Source: Powellomyces hirtus (taxonomy: Eukaryota; Chytridiomycota; Chytridiomycetes; Spizellomycetales; Powellomycetaceae). Taken from it: a stretch of DNA of 64,000 nt. A program made the position numbers and the translations under genes. Location of the stretch: positions 310,001 through 374,000 of the forward strand of contig JAHLKG010000015.1 in assembly GCA_025526995.1 (NCBI GenBank), given 5' to 3'. Below are positions 1-10,721 of this stretch, in pieces; the stretch's first letter is position 1; every line of letters starts with the position of its first letter. The notes under the pieces were generated by a model. That model searched no databases, was not told the DNA's origin, and was given only the letters and a program-made list of their open reading frames with translations.

Positions 1-192
1 CTTTGTGCAGGGCAAAGTTCCAAGGACCGCGTCAACGGTCTCAGTGACAAAACATCTTGACAAGACGGTCATTGTCAAATCTCGACCCTCTCCTTTCAAA
101 GCGACCGCCCGGCTAGAAACGGACATCTATCCTCAATAATCTTCTATTCTCGCCAAATCCAGCAGGGTCTTACATCAATCCCATAGTACGTG
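1..192. promoter_or_regulatory. 5' flank of the Yip1-family gene
   Basis: Non-coding lead-in to the gene that begins at 193. I see no TATA box close to the start. Nothing coding is recognisable in it; the upstream neighbour lies outside the window. Confidence 0.4.
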
Positions 193-1547
193 ATGTCCTC
201 CAATTACGACGTCTTGACGGACTTAGACCCTCCAGTAAGATCTTACTGCGCTGATGGCTGACGCCACAGAAACGCAGGCATTGACTTGAACCGCATCGTT
301 ATCAGGTCGACAATTCCCCGGAAGCACAGCTTGAATTCCAGAGTACGTAAGGAAGTGCTCAATGTCTCAAATGCATTCTCGGAGAGGCTGGCATTCTTCA
401 CGCAAAAGCGCGGCGGGGAGCTTTACTATCTTACATTTCTGAGCTACCACTCACTCCAAGCCTCCACCACTCCTCTCTGCTACAGATTTCGTCCTCTCCG
501 ATGAACAAAAGAGCTCGTACGGCAAAGGGCCTACACCAAATCGTGGCGTTCCCTCTACCGGAAGCGGGGCAAATTTTGGATTCTCTACGCCGGCACCAGG
601 TCCTCAGATGCAACAAACAGCACAAGCGAGAGGCGGATTCTGGACGGTCGAGTACTATTCGCAATATTTTAATGTAGATACCGCTGATGTACGTATGAGG
701 AAAATGGTCATCGGTGGAGGTGTGGCTGTTGCGGCTTGCTGATATGTGAGATGGTATAATCTGTAGGTGATTCAACGAATGCTCGCAACAGTCATTCCCG
801 GGAGACAGTTCTCGGAAGTGCTCGGCAGCAATCCGGATCTTTACGGTACATATACCACACACTCTCTCCCCTCCCTCCTTCCTGCAGTACCGCCATCTAA
901 CAGTCCGCCACATCCAATCAGGTCCTTTCTGGATTGCGACCACCGTCATCTTCTCCTTTTTTGTCGCGTCCTCCGTTGCGGGCTCGATCGCCGCGCTGCT
1001 GGACCCCAGCAGCACATCCTACGTGTACGACATGGCGACGCTATCCGTAGCAGTCACGGTCATCTACACGTTCGTGACGGTCATTCCCCTAATCCTGTGG
1101 GCGGTGCTCAAGTACTTCAAGGGACCTGCGAATCTGCTAGAGTTGATCGACGCATATGGATACGCGCTTGCGATATGGATACCGGTTTCGGTACGTCACC
1201 TTGGCCAACTGCATGCAACGATATCTGGCGACTCTGCTTACATTTGAAACATTTGCTGCATAGCTTCTTTGCATCATCCCTCTCAGTATCGTGACGTGGG
1301 TTCTGGTCATGGTCGCATTTGCTAGCACAGGTGAAGATCTTTGTTGTCTTGCCATTACCGGAGACACGTGTTATGTTTTTACTCAACGTCTTCAACGTAC
1401 ATCTATGCAGTGCTGTTCAAAGTCCGGACCATCCGACCGATTGTATCACAAACCAACGACAAATTCGCGTCCACGCTCGTCCTATCCGCCATCGTTATAA
1501 CCGACGGCGCGCTGGCGCTGCTTTTCAGGTTCTACTTCTTCCCTTGA
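193..1547 (+). CDS. Yip1-domain Golgi membrane protein (YIPF1/2-like)
   Basis: Predicted multi-pass membrane protein of the Yip1/YIPF family, which acts with Rab GTPases in ER-Golgi and Golgi traffic. Exons read by eye: 193-234, 306-342, 486-688, 767 to about 845, then exons to the TGA at 1545-1547. The soluble N-terminus leads to the family-typical stretch GFWTVEYYSQYFNVDTAD and then NPDLYG joined across an intron to PFWIATTVIF, the hallmark of the family just before the first membrane helix. Several hydrophobic segments follow (around VAGSIAALLD, VTVIYTFVTVIPLILW, ITWVLVMVAFAS) and a final helix ends in FRFYFFP, close to the usual C-terminus. The start was chosen because its short first exon splices in frame. 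The splice near 1330-1430 is uncertain. Family assignment is firm; the YIPF1/2 subtype is inferred. Confidence 0.85.
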
Positions 1548-2644
1548 ATGCGTTGCGCGCCCGGCGTGACGCCTCGCTTCAAATCTCTTTGTCTCCTCTC
1601 ATGTATTTTTTTTGTAAACAATGGAGACAGAACTATACTATCAATGCATGCAGCATAAGAACAGCGCGATAACATGGGACATCCAGGGCACATATGCCTC
1701 GGGGTTGTTCTGCCTCTCAAACTCCGTCACGACAGACAAATATGAGGGGCAATAGCATGTTACATACATGGGAGAATATCGTAGGATCCGCTTCTGTCAA
1801 ATGTCCAGCGGAGTCAACCAGAGCTTTCACATGCGCGGGGTGAGTCATCAAGGGTACGTGTCCGTCAGGTACTTGCCATCCGTCCTACTGCCCCACAATT
1901 CTGAGAGCCCGGCCAAGTAATCCCATCATCGCACCCGCGATTCTCGCCCAGAAGCTCAAACAAATCAAGGTCTCAAGCTGGCCATCATGCCCAGAAAGCG
2001 TGCCCTTCCTCGTGGCCGAAGTGGATCGTGGACAATCTATGAGACGACCTTGTCGATCGCGCAGACGTCCGTCAGTTTCTAACAATAGCTCTCACTAGCA
2101 AGTCCGTCAAGATCACCGTTTACCCACGCCGTCAGTCGCTGATCATGTGCTTAGGCAGCCTATCTCAAGAACTGTGGCTATCATGACGAGAAGTTGGATC
2201 TCATCAAAGACCCCTTCGGAACCCCGTTCATCTGGCTGCTCCCGGTCCTGACTCAGACCGTGGCTCGGTCGCCTCAGTCGCCAAATCTCGGAGGGACCTG
2301 AACCCTAATCAACAGGTATCGGACACGCATCAAGGATCTTATACCCATGGACAGAATCACATTCAAGGTGGAAAATCTTTATTTTTCAGACAAGTATGCC
2401 ATTGCGTCGAGGGCTTGCCATGTTGATGCCTTGAAAGGCGGGGCTTGGTTCCCCAAAGAGGTTGTAATCTATCAGGGCACGCGACCTTGAGACATCGTTC
2501 TTGTTTTCCAAAGGCCCCACACATCCTTGGTTCTTTTCTCGCGATTACTTTCAGGTCCCCTGCGATGAGTGGCCGGAGAGTCATTGCGCAGCAGCACGCG
2601 TGATTGTGTCAGCACTTGCCACACCGCCACCGTTGTCCGCCAGC

Positions 2645-2652
2645 TATAAAAG
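2645..2652 (+). promoter_or_regulatory. TATA box without an obvious gene
   Basis: A perfect TATAAAAG lies 45 bp before a pyrimidine-rich stretch (2670-2690) and an ATG at 2697, the layout of a strong fungal core promoter. The ORF from that ATG has only 19 codons and begins with a hydrophobic run, MCAYALNIASVILI, like the start of a signal peptide, then stops at 2753. Either a spliced gene escapes me or this is the promoter end of a lost gene. Confidence 0.35.
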
Positions 2653-2970
2653 GGCGCGTCCTGCCCAGTTCTCTCCTCTCTTTTTTCTTCACCTCTATGT
2701 GTGCTTATGCCTTGAACATCGCCTCCGTGATCCTGATAAGGGACCCGCACTAGTCTCAGAGTGGCATAGCGGGGTCTAGGATCCGGATGGTGCGTATAAT
2801 AAAAAGTACCTGTTTGCGCTGGTCTTTTCGGCATGTTTGTTGCTTGAGAGGCCAGTAGCTGTGGGGTGACATCGAAAGGAGGAGGGCGGGGGAAGGGGGG
2901 AGGGGTTCAATATGTGCAGTGGCAGCAAGGCATCTAATGTAGTTGCCTGCCTCCCGTTCACAAGCAAAGG

Positions 2971-3243
2971 AATGGCATTCCCATGCTACGCATCTGCGAC
3001 CAAGCATTGTGCGAGATGGCGAAATTGCATGTATGTGAACGAAGGCAATCACAGGATACAATGTTTGAAGAAAAGCGATGGCTTCATCACCATCTGCGAA
3101 CAAAAGTTGCGCGAGATGATCTTGCTTCTGTGGGAAAATGTGCGCGCAGATGGCATTTCCCATGCTGCGCATTGCGAGCAAGGATTGCGCGAGATGGTCG
3201 CGTTGAACGTGCTAAATACAAAGAACAGCGAGATGATGAGACT
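2971..3243. repeat. degenerate direct repeats, three to four units
   Basis: The core CATCTGCGACCAAGCATTG followed by TGCGAGATGG (2991-3019) recurs in mutated form at 3091-3119 and 3170-3197, and a weaker match lies at 3217-3243. The first and third units also share the preceding GGCATT(T)CCCATGCT(A/G)CGCAT. Spacing is about 80-100 bp. The open frame across it (2912-3454) has no codon or domain support and probably exists because the repeat unit lacks stops. Confidence 0.55.
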
Positions 3244-4582
3244 TTTTTCGCGCAGAAGCAAGGGAAGAAGCAGGGCCAAGACTGGCGCGCGCCATCATGC
3301 CGTGCAGACATCCAAACCGGCCCATGGGAGCAAGAAACGGTCGTTGCATATTCTTTTCAAGTGGAAGAGGCGCACATATGGCACAACTGAAGTTCGGCAC
3401 AGCGAAGAATTCAAACATAGATTCTGTTTGGTCCGTTGTCCGCAGTTCGCCTGAGAACAAGCACCTGCAGCAGCGACACTGTGTCGAGCCGTAACAAGCC
3501 TGGATTGTTCCTGCTGGACACATAGCGAGCGGGTGCGGGTTGGGGTAGGTGCAATTTTATGGTGTTAAGGCAGATGTTTCGCTGGGAATGTGAGCCACCC
3601 GCGCACAAGGACCGACAACTATATTTTCCCATCATGCACCAGTAACGATCCGCTCATGCGTCTTGTATGGACGTGCGTTGTTCCAGGTATCAGCCGGACA
3701 GAAGGTTAAAGCTTTATATTGTTTGACATGGGAAAGAGGCATAGGTTGAAACGCCCGGCTGTTTGTCTGAACGTAGCGGAGCTCCCTCCATGGGTATGCT
3801 TCCGCCAGCTCACTCCGCCGAGAGCTTGGCTTACTGTATACGCAAACGGTGGAGAACAACATTTGTCAAGTTCTGTCCTGCACCAATTAAATGGGTTATG
3901 GATGTAATTTTACATGCTTGAATGTTCAAACCTCATCGGTGCGCAAGTCCCACATTGCCGGAACTCCGATGTCCTGGTATACATCCGGGAAACTGCACAT
4001 TACACTGCGTCATATGGGACCGCGTTCATAACAACCTGAATTGCATATAATGGGTTTACTTGGTCTAGTTGCATGAGAATAGCGTGGTATACTTTGGCTT
4101 GAGCGAACATCCCAAATGCAAGCGTGAGCTATCACGCCGCGGGAATGAGTCCTGCAGGACTGCCTTTGACAAAAGCTGGGCTCTTTTCATACGTACTCGA
4201 TGAAAGCATTACTTAATACACAACGAATTGACGCGTCGTCGGCGCCACACTGCGCCACTTTCTCCTGCGCGAAATCACAAGCGGAAAGGGGACCGTAAAT
4301 ACAAAGGATGATCACGTCTATTTACAGAAGAGACTCTCGCAAGGAACACTGGCATACTACAGGTCGGTGATATACTCTTGCACCACTCGTAATAGCTTCC
4401 ACGCCGATACACAGAAATGCTTGCCTCAATTTTCGACCGCCAATACGCACATGCAATACAAAACGCCTACTAGCCCCTATCGCCGATCCGGCATAACCAC
4501 CTCAAACACCCGCCAAGCTCCTAAAAAAGGAATGTGCCACGCCTATTGGCCTCAGCACTGTTTGAATCTTTGCTCCTTGCTG

Positions 4583-6430
4583 CTAGTTCAAACGACCCCA
4601 ATACTTACCATACTCTGCGGCGCCGCTGCCGCGCGTGGCAACCGGGGCAGCCAAAGCGCCCGGAATCTTCACACCACAGAGCGCCGAGCCAGCCGTAACA
4701 GCGACAGACGCCGCGAGGAGCCCAAACGCGGCCACGATCCAGATGACTTCGGATGCGGAGAACGGACCGCCGAGGTCGCAGTCTCTCTTGTCAGTGGCGT
4801 CGTTGCGGGTGGTGGATCGGCGTCTTGAGGAAGACTGAGTGGTGTTGGCAGATGCGGATTCGGTCGCAATGACGGATTCGCGCCATTTGGCAAACTTCTG
4901 CGCAGTGAGGCGACGGAAATCCGATGCGTAGAGTTCGAGAATGCGGCGTTGGAGGTGAGCAAACTCGTCTGCGTGTTTGTGGAATGCTTCGTCTTTTACA
5001 TTTGTTGCTACATCTTGAGGGCCGATTACATCGGTCGTGGTAGCCGCCGCAGTCTGTGACGCTGATGCATTTTTCATGTTTGTCCCGTCGCCCAATTCTG
5101 TGCCACACACTGCAAAGGGCGGAACGTCTTCAACGCCGGCCCGGACGAGTGCAATGAGTCCCTCAATTTCCATCCCAAAAGTCGTGATCGCGAGATTTTC
5201 TGCGGCAACGGTTTCCAGTACCTGGACAAAAGGAATGAGCCTGTCACCAAGACCAGAAGAATCAAGAAACATTGAGAACGAAACAATACCTCAATTTTCA
5301 AGTCCCGAACTTGCTCTGCGGTCATGGTATCGCTTTTAAGAAGCAATGGCACAACGTTTGCAACGCCCGACAGCTGGCGAATGTACTCAACATCGACTGG
5401 TTTGATGCGGTGCAGGAGACCGTACAAGATCACGTCGAGCTGCCCGTGGCGGTTCACGCTGTGGTAGTGCTGCAATTCCGGGAAAGGGAGCTTAATGCTA
5501 AAATCTGCGTGTGCACGCCGGAAACGAGTGGTCTGGTATGACAGCACGGGCCGGATTGTAAGCAGTGCGTCAGTGTGGGCTCCAAAGCCAGGTGTGTCGA
5601 CAAACAGCATATTCCTGTTTGATGGAGAAGTGAGTGAGAGGAGCTGTGCATGCGGGACGACAAGGAGACACATTACCAGGGTTTCTCGTCATCCGGGAGA
5701 TCCTGCGGATGGACCGTAGTTGCGTTGAATGTCTGGATGCGAGCGGTGCTCTGCTCGAGTGGGAGCTTATCGTACTTTACAATTTGTGGTGACTTTAAGA
5801 GGCGACGAAGGAGAGAGGTCTAAAATGGAAAGACATTAAAGGAACGATGCATTAATGCATGAACAGAAAGCCTGAAACGACAGCATGTCGATTCTCGGCG
5901 CTCACCTTTCCAATTCCCGAATCGCCCACACAACCCACTGTCAGGTATTGGGCCCTGAGAGCGGACTGTCCGCGACGCACGCAGGCTGCTTTCTCTTCAA
6001 GAAACTTTTCCTTCATCTGATCGACCCATGCTTGGTGTGCTGCAAGGTTAGTGGCACTCTCAGCTGCCTTGGCGACGTCGGGTCTCATTTTTAATTCGCC
6101 ACCAGTGGCAGCAACGCTAAGTTCGTCGGTGAGAGCGCTATCTTTGTCAAACTGAATCTGATCGTCTAGGCTGGGGATGATGGGAAATTCTGCACTACGC
6201 TGCCGCCCGGTTGCCAAGTGCGGCGGCTTGATGTGGTGGTGGTTTAAATGTTCTGTCAATCGACTGACAGCAGACTCGGAGAGTTCGACGCCAACGGAGT
6301 GGATGATTTGGAGTGATCCATCCATGTCGCTGCCGCTGCTTGCTGTTGTCAAAGTCTCAAACGGCGAATCAATTTCTGTCTCTGGCATTGTGGTAGCAAG
6401 AACAGGAGAACTACTGGCGCTGGTGGGCAT
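4583..6430 (-). CDS. septin-like P-loop GTPase with C-terminal membrane segment
   Basis: Predicted GTP-binding protein of the septin-type G-domain group. A disordered, Ser/Thr-rich N-terminus of roughly 180 residues precedes the P-loop GDSGIGK, completed across an intron by TSLLRRLL. Further exons give the switch II-like FVDTPGFGAHTD, a septin-like segment ILYGLLHRIKPVDVEYIRQL, the G4-equivalent LLLKSDTMTAEQ (usually AKAD in septins) and then PPFAVCGTE. A helix resembling the septin post-G helix (EFAHLQRRILELYASDF) follows. The last part has a hydrophobic run, VIWIVAAFGLLAASVAVTAG, that could span a membrane, which classic septins lack. Four or five exons; ATG at 6430, stop at 4583, though a possible donor (GTAAGT) just before the stop leaves the extreme C-terminus open. 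The ATG of the TBC gene lies 600 bp away, divergent. Confidence 0.75.
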
Positions 6431-7029
6431 TGCTGTAACTGCGAGGTTACAAAGCGAAGAGGCAGAGGCGTGCTGGTTGACAAACGGGTGTGTCTCAGTT
6501 ACTTGCTCGCCTCGTCAAATTGCCTGTACGAACCTGAATCTGTTTGGGTTAGCTGGTAGGATCCGGCAGGGATAAAATGAGTTGGCAGGTAACAAAGTGT
6601 TGATTGATGTGACGTGGAGTGAGAACGCGCGTGATGAGGGCAAGTGTTACTGTGTGGCTGTGTCTTTCACTTTCGACACGCGATGACACATAACCTACAT
6701 ATAGTCCATGTTGAGGTAAGCATTGTGTGACATGACCGTTGCGCCACACCCAGCCTTCAGCCATGGCCATCGCATTCGCATGCTGCTGTGGCTTCCTGTG
6801 CACCCCTCACCATCTCTGCAGAATTCCCTTATTATTGGAAGCAACCGGACTGCCCGCTCGATTTCCACACGATTGTTTTTTTTTTGTTCATTCATCATAT
6901 TTGTCGTGTGTGTCGTGTGTGTCGAGTATTGTCTGTCTAACCAAGTATAGTTGAGCCGTTTGCAACGCACCGGTGCCACCAAGTCACGCCCGCTGCCTCA
7001 CGCACTTCAACTGCAAGTCAAGCGTGAGA
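6431..7029. promoter_or_regulatory. divergent intergenic region
   Basis: Head-to-head spacer between the septin-like gene and the TBC gene. It contains a T-rich tract and a short imperfect tandem repeat (GTGTGTCGTGTGTGTCG, around 6905-6921). No clear TATA box and no coding capacity with support. Confidence 0.4.
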
Positions 7030-9431
7030 ATGGAGGCCATCCCAACAAAGCCGAGGATCACCGCTCCGTCGGAGCATGTTGCAAAGTCCTCGAGCGAAAA
7101 CGTAAAGTCTCCCGAAATTGCAATATTCACTCGAAGCACCACAGTCAAAGACGCGTCGCCAAGTCCTAGTCAGCCAGAGGCGGGCCGCGACGAGGACACA
7201 AAGGAACCTTTACCCAAAGAGAAACCCCTCGATGCGCCTACAGTCGCAGAACACACGAGGACGGAAATGGACGACAGTGCCGTGTCTGTGAATGAAAAGC
7301 CAGCAGCTAGGACCGCGAGTCCCAGTGTGAGCAACCTGGGGACGGAGACAAAGGATAGTGCCGCATCTGTGAAAGACAAGGCAGAAGTTAGCAAGGCTCC
7401 TAGCGGAGAACACACGAGGACAGAGACAATGAACATCGTTTCCGCTGCAAAGGAACATCCGTCCACGATCGTTGCGGCTCCACGCGGTAATGAACGCTTG
7501 GCAGCGCTTTGGTCTTTCACTGGGTCTCCAAGGCGCTGAATCCTATTGTTTTGCAGTCTCGACAGTACCGTCTCCTCCTGCCACAATTCTCACGGCCAAT
7601 GAACCTTCTCTCACAGCAGCAAAACCCGTCTTCAAACCACGTACCAGCAGTCTTCAGCAGACGGCTCCGCTTGCGCAACCCGCACGCAGCGCCTCCCCAG
7701 AACAAACTTCTTGGGCCGGTTTCGTCAAATCACGAGCACATATATTCAGCTTTGTGGCTAACCTTGGACGGGATTATGACAGTGACGAGGATGACGGTTC
7801 GTGGGAAGATGTCTCTTACCCCGGCGCCAATTCTCCATCTCGGCGAATTGTGCACAATTCCGAAAGCGTGCTCGCTGGCGGATCAGAGCCTCTCCTTTCA
7901 GATCTTGATCCAAAGTCCGTAGAGTTTCTGCTTACCAGGCTGAACATTGAGAATCAAGCTCTGACGTTAAATCCAAAGACGATATACGTGCAAGATGGGA
8001 ATGTTCGCGGATATCAACCCACTCTGTCTGGTTTGACGAATAACTACTCAACAAAGGCGCCAGGCAAGGAAGATCCAAGCGACGTTGATTTTTGGAATTC
8101 TATTATCGAAGACTATGGAACGATTGCCTACAAAATACCGCACCTGCTCACTGCACGGGTGCGAGCAGGCATACCACCTCATTTGCGCGCAAAGATCTGG
8201 ACAGTCATGTCTGGAGCTCAGGAGGACCGAATCAAAGCAGTGTATCCTTTACTGCAGAAGGAAGAGAGTCCCTATGAGCGGATTATTCGACGGGACATCC
8301 CGCGGACGTACCCGAAGCTTGAGATGTTCAAAGAAGAAGGTGGCGAAGGACAGGAAAAGCTGTATCGGTTGCTGAAAGCGTATAGTATATATGACGCTGA
8401 GGTTGGATACTGCCAAGGGCTCAGCTTTGTTGTCGGACCTTTACTTCTGCAGGATGTACGTCAAACGGGCACGCGAGAGGGGAGATCGATAAGATCAAGA
8501 CTAATGCCTCATTTAGATGTCAGAAACCGAGGCGTTTGCTGTCCTCGTCAGGCTGTTGGAAGACAACCCTCCTCCACCGAAAGCCAACTCGACGGGCCCA
8601 CATCATCCACATCGTGCCTATGCTCTGCGTACCCTCTTTGAGCCAGAAATGTCCGGCCTGCACAAGTTGCTATATCAACACACGGAGCTCGTTCGAGCCC
8701 ATCTCCCTGCTCTGCACGCGCACTTCCAAGACTGTGGAATTACGGCAACCATGTACGCGTCTCAGTGGTTCCTTACTCTCTACACATACAACTTCTTCCC
8801 GCTGCCGTTCGTCTTCCGCATTTTCGACATTATCTTCGCCGAAGGCGCGATTGAAACAATGCTGCGGTTCAGTATCGCGATTCTAAAACGAAATCAGAGC
8901 CGCCTACTGGAACAGGACGAGTTCGAGCACGTCCTTGATCTGCTAAAAGGTGATCGCTTGTATGAGGGATACCAAGACGATCCAGAAGCTATTGTTCGGG
9001 ACGCCGTTGATGTGTATGATCTCGTCTCCGACAGCACATTACAGGCGTTAAGTGAGAAGTAAGTCGATACTGTCTAATAACCTGGTTTCTGAATCCTGGG
9101 CTCGAGACTGCACAGGCATTGACGATCTCACCTGAATTTAAAAAGGTACGCGGAAGATCAGAAGAAGCGCGCCAAACTCGTCTCGGAAACCGAGCTCGTG
9201 GGTCTGCAGGCGCTCATCAAGCAGCTTCGTGTGGAGACCTCCCGCAGTGAGCAGATCATCACAAACCTTACCCAGGACAACGAGGAGCTGCAGAAGAAGC
9301 TGACAGAAACGCAACGCGAGCTGCATGCGCAGACTACAGAACGTGAGGCTCTCGCCGCTCGCATCGTGGAGCTCGAGCGCGCGTCGGCAATGCCCGCCCC
9401 CGCTGCCGTTAGAGAACCAATCTCAGCTTAG
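7030..9431 (+). CDS. TBC-domain Rab GTPase-activating protein (Gyp5/EVI5-like)
   Basis: Predicted Rab-GAP that switches off Rab GTPases on secretory or endocytic membranes. Four main exons: 7030 to about 7485, about 7556 to 8454, about 8518 to 9060, and about 9147 to 9431. The N-terminal 250 residues are Ser/Pro-rich and look disordered. The TBC domain shows RVRAGIPPHLRAKIW, the arginine-finger motif RRDIPRTYP, and the glutamine-finger motif VGYCQGLSFV; the second half contains the conserved WFLTLYTYNFP-like segment (QWFLTLYTYNFFPLPFVFRI). The C-terminal exon is a coiled coil (LVGLQALIKQLRVETSRSEQ onward), an arrangement typical of Gyp5, Gyl1 and EVI5 relatives. ATG 7030 is chosen as the first ATG with coding-like sequence; another in-frame ATG at 6973 exists. 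Family identity is firm; the target Rab is not deducible. Confidence 0.92.
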
Positions 9432-10147
9432 CCAGGCGTGTGCGTGTCGTTTCGCTTTCCCACCCCTGAACATTTTCAGCAGGGCACACTGCTTTTGTAC
9501 ATAAAACCCGTTTTTCTTTCCCTATCTTCCTGCCTGGCGAGCAGCCTCAAAATGGGGCGCCCCTCTCATTCAGAATTGTACGTACGAGAACGAATCGCTT
9601 TAGGAAAACCTGCTACAACTATGGCAATACATTGCAAGCACCCTATTTGTAGGTATCATCTTGTTGCAAAACAAGCCAAAAGTAAACTTATTAATCAAAA
9701 TTAACAATATCAAAAAAAGCATGTAAAGCTTTAGTTCAAAAATTGATTGATGAGATGTTGCAGCGCGGCTCTGGCGCGCTTATGAGCTCCGTCGATCGGC
9801 TCCGTTCGGGGATGCTGTTTGAGTCTTTGAGATAAAGCACTAATCAAATGCATCTAAACATAGACACAGGCATCCGGAAAAATTCCGGGAATCCACTGGC
9901 TTCCCGAGACTGTGGAGTGTTTCTTCTAAAGTCTAGCGAAGGCTCCCTTTCCCGCTCCGATCGGGGTCTTATACGTAGCAAACAGCTCAGTGCTGCACGG
10001 AATCATCCTCAGCACAACGCGGAGCGCTTGCCCAACTGGACAAATTGTGGGAGCCAACAACAACGGAAGGAGACGGAAGCGGTGCGCGCGGTGGCGGGCG
10101 TGCGGGCAACGGTCCCGGACGCGCAGCTCATGTTCATGTTTTCATAG
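9432..10147. other. intergenic region without a recognised gene
   Basis: A/T-rich around 9640-9760, otherwise mixed. An open frame at 9848-10147 has no recognisable motif. Part of it might belong to an upstream exon of the small membrane-protein candidate that follows. Confidence 0.4.
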
Positions 10148-10585
10148 TTGGTGCTTGCGCTACGATTGACATCCTTGATCCTTGCCGGAATCGATTCGGC
10201 AATTGGCGGGTACTATATGATGAAAATGACTGCGTTCCGGGAAATGTTGTAGGTCTCGGCCTAGATTATGGGATTCCGATTTTTGTCTACCTTGCGGCCC
10301 TTTGATGGCAGCAGCGTCACTAGATTGGCTGTAAAAGTCAAGCTCGGCGCCAGTTATGAGGCCACCTTTCGAATGAGCACAGAAGGGATGACTACGAAGG
10401 TCAGAAGCGCCGCCTTGCCCACAAGTGTTTTTACGAATGAGCCAACAAGCCCGAAAACGGATGACGAGCCAGATACGCATACAACTGAGAGGCCAAATGT
10501 GAAGGCAAGTGACGAACAAAGTTCAAACACGAATGGGAAGCAAAAGCACGACTCGATTGCGTTCCCACTGGGCTGTGCACATTGA
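10148..10585 (+). CDS. possible small membrane protein, incomplete model
   Basis: Two stretches look coding but do not form a confident gene. At 10148-10249, directly after an acceptor-like CATAG, the frame reads LVLALRLTSLILAGIDSAIG followed by GYYMMKM, a plausible membrane helix with small residues. A second frame ending at the TGA 10583-10585 reads KVKLGASYEATFRMSTEGM and then a hydrophilic Ser/Thr/Glu-rich tail, like the cytosolic end of a fungal membrane protein. An intron of about 50-60 nt between them (donor near 10249, acceptor near 10310) would join them. I could not find a convincing start exon. It may be a relic. Confidence 0.2.
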
Positions 10586-10721
10586 ACGACATTTATACAT
10601 ACGCATTTATTAAAGACATAAACATTTGGATAAAGAAGCTACAGCGTGTAAATGCTATTGGAGATAAATTTGTACGATATCAATTCAGACACGCAATATA
10701 TCGGTCCCAAGAACAATGGGC

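Larger units (their letters stand above)
1548..4582. other. gene-poor island of about 3 kb
   Basis: No gene with recognisable family motifs or a convincing chain of exons lies here on either strand. It holds an orphan TATA-like promoter with a 19-codon ORF (2645-2753), an open stretch at 2158-2301 that reads like a relic exon, and a set of degenerate direct repeats at 2971-3243. The 3' half (3500-4580) shows nothing to my eye. It separates two ordinary genes and may be decayed duplicated or mobile DNA, but no transposase or terminal repeat is recognisable. Confidence 0.5.

Noticed and set aside
2912..3454. 180-codon open frame in the gene-poor island
   Set aside because: It runs through diverged direct repeats, has no domain, and equally long frames exist on the other strand.
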